Assembly (NCBI GenBank): GCA_963402885.1
Contig: OY727100.1
Span: forward strand, 16,647,395 to 16,711,394
Origin: Antedon bifida
Lineage: Eukaryota > Echinodermata > Crinoidea > Comatulida > Antedonidae
Reading direction: 5' to 3'
DNA: 64,000 nt
Shown here: in pieces, positions 58,901 to 64,000 of the stretch
How positions within the stretch are numbered: position 1 is the stretch's first letter
Layout: each line of letters starts with the position of its first letter
The notes under the pieces: model-generated
The model's input: only the letters and a program-made list of their open reading frames with translations
Database searches by the model: none
What the model was told of the DNA's origin: nothing
Translations under genes and position numbers: made by a program

Positions 58901-59624
58901 TATTACTATTATTATTATAGTAAAACTACTATTCATTATTAGTTATTACTATTAATTATACAATACTCATTGGGCAAACTTAGTTAGTTTGTGAGATTTG
59001 TTTAAATTTCTATTATGAAGAAGACTTAATATCAATTATGATATATAATAGGTCTACAGCAAAGTGTAGGCCTATTTAGTATTAACTATATATTTATATG
59101 TTATTTAATTCTTTTGATGCTATATTAAGAGACCTCTCATAAAATTTCTAGTGCGCACGCTCAGATTGCGGCATGTGTTTACAAAGTATGCAAAACGCAC
59201 ACGTGATAAATTTAACTTTTGACTAGGCCTAAAATAATAATATTATTAAATCGTAAAACAGCACATTGTTTTATCCAATGCAAGGTCCATGTAGGCCTCC
59301 CATATTCAGTAAACCTTTGTAGGCTTACTATAGTGCAAAACTAAATTCGAAAGACAGCAACACAATCCGAAATATACACACAATGATTCGTCACAAAAAC
59401 AATAATAGAATTTGTAGCATGCAAATGATCCCTTACCGTGCCTGGTGAAGAGCCTGGTTCATGGCTTTCCGTAATCGTAGTTGTCTCTCCGATTTATCGG
59501 CAAACATTTCCGCCACATCCTTCGGAAAGAGTCGTTCATGAATGAACCCAGATGTTCCAACAATTGCCGAAAACACAACACACACAAAAATAAGTGAATT
59601 CATTCTGTGGATGAAACGATACAT
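55734..59624 (-). CDS. Gene C: secreted EF-hand precursor with two cysteine modules (5 exons, 357 or 360 aa)
   Basis: Minus-strand CDS: 59624-59437, 57665-57313 (or to 57304), 57082-56973, 56615-56438, 55978-55734; all joins keep phase. A signal peptide (about residues 8-26, from Met8) is followed by a basic propeptide to a furin site RQRR (63-66). Two canonical EF-hand loops follow: DGNNDGFITKSE (83-94) and DKNSDSKISKTE (115-126). An acidic Ser/Thr-rich linker ends in a TETETS run. Then comes cysteine module 1 (182-252; C186, C194, C213, C222, C230, C252), a second furin site RSRR (269-272), and cysteine module 2 (C295, C311, C320, C353). Module 2 repeats the motif FC-x(8)-C of module 1. I do not recognise the family. 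Most likely a calcium-binding secreted protein cleaved into two or more chains. Confidence 0.78.
56317..56407. mobile_element. Short MITE family A copy in Gene C intron 4
   Basis: 91-bp version with both ends: GCTCTGTCTACACTATCAAA and TTTGATAGTGTAGACAGAGC, flanked by AATA and TTTA. Most of the core is deleted. It sits 31 bp from exon 4, and a TAA readable from exon 4 falls on its flank. Confidence 0.8.
56438..56615 (-). CDS. Gene C exon 4: second half of cysteine module 1 and RSRR site
   Basis: Acceptor TTTTTTTAG, phase 0; gives AYIECVFEDIVPCNMDEY and later DLDVCPNLDF, then ERSRRALTQ. Donor GTAGTT at 56437 leaves phase 1, which exon 5 accepts exactly. If this donor is skipped, the frame runs on for 9 codons to TAA at 56411-56409, at the edge of an intronic MITE; this is a possible short terminal isoform. 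Confidence 0.75.
56662..56742 (-). repeat. Inverted repeat arm 2 (81 bp), in Gene C intron 3
   Basis: Reverse complement of arm 1 at about 94% identity. The arms enclose exons 4 and 5 of Gene C. Confidence 0.9.
56973..57082 (-). CDS. Gene C exon 3: first half of cysteine module 1
   Basis: A 110-nt exon with acceptor ATTTTAACAG and donor GTAGGT. Read in phase it gives APSEDCELEAMRKC and later TDEDAFCKGFQ. It ends in phase 0 at the Gln after FCKGF, whereas module 2 has no intron at that place. Confidence 0.75.
57140..57245. repeat. Short minisatellite in Gene C intron 2
   Basis: Four to five units of ATATGGAATGGAAAAGACGAC (about 23 bp) occupy nearly half of the 230-bp intron. Confidence 0.85.
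57313..57665 (-). CDS. Gene C exon 2: EF-hand pair and acidic linker
   Basis: Acceptor TTTTAAG before 57665, phase 2. It completes RQRR and contains both EF-hand loops with the D-x-N-x-D...E ligand pattern; loop 2 has Ser instead of Gly at position 6. There are two good donors 9 nt apart: GTATGT at 57312 and GTAAGC at 57303. Both leave phase 1, so use of the second adds three residues. Confidence 0.88.
58090..58232. repeat. Family E-like GTGTCCC repeat in Gene C intron 1 upstream region
   Basis: Several ATACCCCTATTAATGAG and TAGGGGTGTCCCC words. It lies within the 1.77-kb first intron of Gene C. Decayed; no clean ends. Confidence 0.35.
59437..59624 (-). CDS. Gene C exon 1: signal peptide and propeptide
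   Basis: Encodes two possible starts (Met1 and Met8), a hydrophobic signal (SLIFVCVVFSAIVG), then GFIHERLFPKDVAEMF and a charged stretch ending MNQALHQA. It leaves CG of an Arg codon (phase 2) at donor GTAAGG (59436). The Arg is the first residue of the RQRR site. Confidence 0.8.
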
Positions 59625-61396
59625 TTGTTAGTTTTAAAAACCATGCGTTACCCCGAATACTGTGTTTACAGAATAGACTATAGGCACACGTGTGTTTGGT
59701 GGTATGCACGCATGTTTAGTCAACGCTAGGTTAATAATATGATGTCTTCATTTGTCATGTGTAAATATTATTTAATTGATCAGTATCCAGGTCAACAAAT
59801 TCGATCAATTGATTAATGCTATTTATGTATTTATTAATATTGACATTAATGTTATAACATTACAGGGAAAAAAGGCATTTATATTCGTTTCGTCAATAAA
59901 TCCATTAATTCGTCAGGACCTGGTCAGATTTATAGTGTTTTTTACATTCTAATTAGGCAATGTGATTTTTTTTTCTATTAACCAATCTTTTAAAACAGCT
60001 TTTAGATACATTGTGTTAAGGCCACGTTGTATTGAATGAATATTATACATTTTAGTTTTTAATCCTAACAATAAACTTTTAGGGCCGCAGGACAAAAATA
60101 ATGTACGTCATCTTGTTATTAGAATGACGTATTCTTTTGACGGTGGTGTGCCGATGCGCGCGCGGACGTTAACAACGTTACGCGCTGTTGAGCAGATGTG
60201 TAGGCCTTTTTATATAGATCACGAAATTCATTTTCTAAGTATCATTTTCGGTCCATGCTCCACAGCCTAGTGTTAGAAACGACGATGATAACTTAATATA
60301 GCTAGTACAGTATCCTTACTTACTATATTAAATTGTTGGGATCAATAGATTGAGCGAATTTTCTAGGCCAAGTTGTCAAAGACATGACACTGACAAATAT
60401 CATCGTTTTCGTAAGAAATTAAAACAGCGATAACTGCTAATTTCAGCAACCTGCACACATTAACGCTTTATGCACTGACGCTTTAAGCACGTGTGCAAAA
60501 CTATTCAAGGTCATGTACGCCCCCTAGTTACAGATTTCGATTATCATTTATAATTACATCGGAAGTATCATTAATTTAGTCACATATTGATGGAAATTTG
60601 ATAAACGTTATAGTATAGTGATAGGTGACAGATTAATAAATTGATAAAAATACAAATTGTATAACCTTATCAAACAATTTGTTTTTACAGAAAGTTTAGT
60701 CGTCGTCACATATACGTCATGCACATTGGATCTTTAACGTCACGCGCATCATGCAAATGATGTCATCATGATATCGTGCATGACGTAAAAATGTAGGCCC
60801 ACTCTTCGTCACACACATTAAACTATAGGCCATGACAAATGGCAAATGTTTTGTACGATAGACAATAATAAGATGTTAATAACCGTATGTATTATTATTT
60901 CCGCCGACAGCATGTCTATCATATTTAGCTCTTGAAAATCAGGTATATCAATAAATCCTCTACAAACATGTTGAATAAATAGGCATCACCAATGGAAAGG
61001 ACTTGATTGTTCTTAAGCATCATAGAATCCACTCTTGAGCACTCTAGGCCGACCGATTAGCATTCATGTCGCCTAATTATAAACACTTCATAATATGCCT
61101 CTAAATTTGCAATTCACATGTTCACAGATCAGACTAAAGATGCCACATCAGGTCCATGTAGCAAGTAACTGAGCAATTAAAATAGTTTAGCCTAATTAAA
61201 CACCCCCAAGTACAATTTGCGCTATCGTCTGGCGCTATTCCATTCATGCAATGCACAGTGAGCCCTGCTCTCCCCAGGTGTGAAAAGTGCGTTGAGAAGT
61301 GAGTGCGTAATTCAGTGTGTTACCGATCAAAAGAGGAGGCACCAAGCGGTAATTTCAATCGTATATTATATCATTTGTTAGCAGTTTGTTCTATCT

Positions 61397-61540
61397 AAAG
61401 CTCCGTCAAACTAGTTTGACAAAAAAAGTATTAGGCCTATTTGCCCAAATATTGCAGTAATATGCCCAAATATGGTAGTGATATGACATCATCATGTCCA
61501 TATATGTGCACATCACTTTTTTTGTCACTTAAACTTTGAG
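61397..61540. mobile_element. MITE family A copy, decayed
   Basis: AAAGCTCCGTCAAACTAGTT on the left with TACACTATC deleted. The core GGTAGTGATATGACATCATC is clear; the right end is degenerate (GTCACTTAAACTTTG). Confidence 0.55.
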
Positions 61541-62080
61541 TTTAAAAAATTCACCGCAAAAAAGGCCGAGAAAAACCGAAAGATGTATGCATCACGCCAA
61601 TAAACAGAAACAAAGACCCCGTTTCGGATATTGCAAATAATAATGCATTTCAAACTTCAAAGCGGAAAGGTGTTCGGCTTAACAGCGAACAACAATGTGC
61701 TTACTACCTCTGTTTCCGCCAACAATCTCCGCCAACAATCTCCTAACAATAACTCTATATAAATTTACCAACACAGCTAACAAAAGAATTTAACAAGAGA
61801 ATTGGTACAAAAGTGAACGTTAAAATGGCAAAATCTTGCCAATGGGAAGAAAAAGAACTACATGAATTGTAATGGATGACCTCTTAACAACCTTAGGATA
61901 AAAGTAGGGTTAGGTTGAATGAATGAGGATATACTTAACTGTTATACCCAAACTTATAGTGTTTTTATACTGTAATTTTAATATCATTGTGTGTTTAGTC
62001 GATAAATAGTAAGAGAATATATGTAAAAGTTATTTTAACGGATCGGATGAGTCGCCATCTAAATACTTGGTTCTCATTAC

Positions 62081-62342
62081 GTTTCGTTTCCACTATAGAC
62101 GCAACGCAAGGACGTAAGCGCAACGTAAATGGTTTAGACAATCAGAGGCGATGGATTATTCGAACTGTCGCTTGTCATTGGTCAACTCGTTTGTATTACG
62201 TCTGCGTCAGTGGGAACCAAGCTTAACGCGATGACGTAAGCGCAACGCAAGTGAATTGACCAATGACAAGCGACAGTTTAAATAATCCATCGCCTGTGAT
62301 TGGCTGAACGTTGCATTATGTCAAGTAACGGTGGGAATAAGC
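62081..62342. mobile_element. Two fused, oppositely oriented family B MITEs
   Basis: The first copy (62081-62222) ends GGGAACCAAGC followed by TTAA. A second copy (62227-62342) begins at once without its own outer end. Cores run in opposite directions: GGCGATGGATTATTCGAACT, then AATAATCCATCGCCTGTGAT. Confidence 0.7.
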
Positions 62343-64000
62343 TATATCAAGTATAATGCCACGAAATGATGTATGTTTCTTGAATACCGTTTTTGACAGA
62401 GTTAACCATTATAAATTTAACATTGTGTCGAAAAATGATAATAAATCAAGCTATTTTTTAAACAAGTGGAATTCATGTATCGGAATGTAGCGCAGTAATG
62501 TGTAATGACGTCACTGGCAATCATTACACATTATATTATTTAGAAGTTGCAAATAACGATACATTGGAACTGAAAATAACGAGAGAAAAACATGCACACA
62601 TTGATAACAGAAATGTAAAATGAGGTAGGACTTAATTGGGAGAAAACATTAAAATCAATAACAAGCAACAGGTCAGACAAGTAAATGTTTCCAAAACAAA
62701 TCTATCAAAGTCAACACGACAGATTGGTCGTCTTTTTGACGTCATCATACGATGGGTTTCTGTCTATTTTTAGCAAATAATGTACTATAAAGATTTAGTC
62801 TGGGTTTCAGACGGAGTTTTGACTTAATATTAGTTAAAAAATAAACATTTTAGTACATGGCGTTTTATATATATACTACTAAACTCAGACAAACATCGAA
62901 AAGCCTCGAAATAACTATAGATTAGATAAAAATTATACAAATATGAACGAAAATGTTAATTAAAAAGATATTATGTCTCTGTGAAAACTATATGTCCACA
63001 CTATGATAAGTAGGGTTTAGTATCGTAGCAAATCCCCTAATACAGCGTCTCTTATTAGTCTATTATTGAATTGGATGATTGATAGATCAGGTATTTATTT
63101 TTAATAACAGATGAGTATTATATAATATATATTAAACCATATATTCGACAATAAATAATAACAACGTAATCAATTTAAAAAATTATGCCATTTCCCCTCT
63201 TCGGCGCCAATAATCTTTTCACAAAAAATCGTCAAAACCAAGGTTTAGCTACACAGTAAATATATTGTTTGTGAAATTAGGTTGTAAAGTGTTAGAGTAA
63301 ATTCAATGAAAACACATGATTTGTAACTAAATCTTACACTGGCGAGAAAGTAATAAATTAGACAACAAACGCTAACATTCATCCAAAATATCCGGTATTA
63401 ACGTATCTATTACATTTCAAAGGAATATAATCCATAACGGATCTTCCACTGTGCTTCATTATACTAGTGAATAAACTGCGAACAATACAAAAATCACTGA
63501 CGCTAAAATTAGCCTACCCCTCAGGACGGCGGACGGTTAAAATAGTAGTAAATCCATATTTTATCCTAAACATGCTATGTGACATTTTAACGTCATATAC
63601 ATTACAAATACATAGCTAGATATTCCTAATATAGTAACTTAACAATTGGACAACATGTGGCCAACGGGGGACAAACCCTTCCGGGGGTTAAACAAAATAG
63701 TGATGTAGGCCTAGAAATATAAAGTGCAGAATTGCCAAAAGAAAAAGGTATAAAATTAAATATAAAATAGTCAAATGAATTCATTCGAAATTCAATCAAT
63801 AAAAAAACTTTCTAATTTGGCTGCAGGCGAGCTTGCTGGACTGACGACTGTAAAAAAACTGTATTAAATTTTGGAAGAAAGACTATAAACACTAAAATAA
63901 CAAAATTGGAATATTCACCAACGCATATGCAAACGAAAATTGCATATAAAAGTACATAATAAAGTGAAATTTTGTAATCAAATAAGGACACAAGACAGCG

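Larger units (their letters stand above)
59625..64000. other. Region upstream of Gene C and window end
   Basis: Would include the Gene C promoter (E-box ACACGTGT near 59685). Otherwise AT-rich with one family A MITE and the fused family B MITEs. A GC-rich patch (GATGCGCGCGCGGACGTTAA near 60155) stands out. No gene found. Confidence 0.45.

Overview
This is an invertebrate eukaryotic window: AT-rich, gene-poor, with spliced genes whose exons sit between GT..AG introns and a dense load of short palindromic transposon remnants, tRNA-derived SINE pieces and minisatellites. The gene content (HNK-1-type carbohydrate sulfotransferase, CUB-like/LDLa receptor, secreted EF-hand protein) and the very frequent TAGGCCTA palindrome point to a marine deuterostome, most likely an echinoderm. 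That assignment is inference.

Layout. Positions 1-37,100 hold no gene I can support. They contain MITEs, SINE heads, one 843-bp TIR element, a 127-bp cloverleaf-like structured repeat at 25,657-25,783, and five tandem arrays (21-bp at 12.0 kb, 31-bp at 18.7 kb, 23-bp at 19.7 kb, 62-bp at 33.2 kb, 34-bp with a 7-unit higher-order repeat at 34.9-36.1 kb). Gene A (37,780-49,999, +) is a four-exon type I membrane protein: signal peptide, CUB-like domain, LDLa module, transmembrane helix, short tail. Its 10.5-kb first intron contains Gene B (44,692-42,512, -), a carbohydrate sulfotransferase with its membrane anchor on a separate first exon. The same intron holds a 72-bp minisatellite, a non-LTR retrotransposon 3' end and several MITEs. 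Gene C (59,624-55,734, -) converges on Gene A. Its five exons encode a secreted precursor with two EF-hands, two furin-type sites and two copies of a cysteine module I do not recognise. Positions 59,630-64,000 are again non-coding.

The exon joins of the three genes were built by hand from splice consensus and reading phase. Every join keeps phase, and several are supported by domain logic (LDLa exon, duplicated cysteine module, type II anchor). Genes A and B could both act at the cell surface or extracellular matrix, but only their nested position links them here. The most interesting items are the Gene C precursor, the cloverleaf element, the nested gene pair, and a group of otherwise unrelated MITE families that share one terminal pattern at TTAA-like targets.
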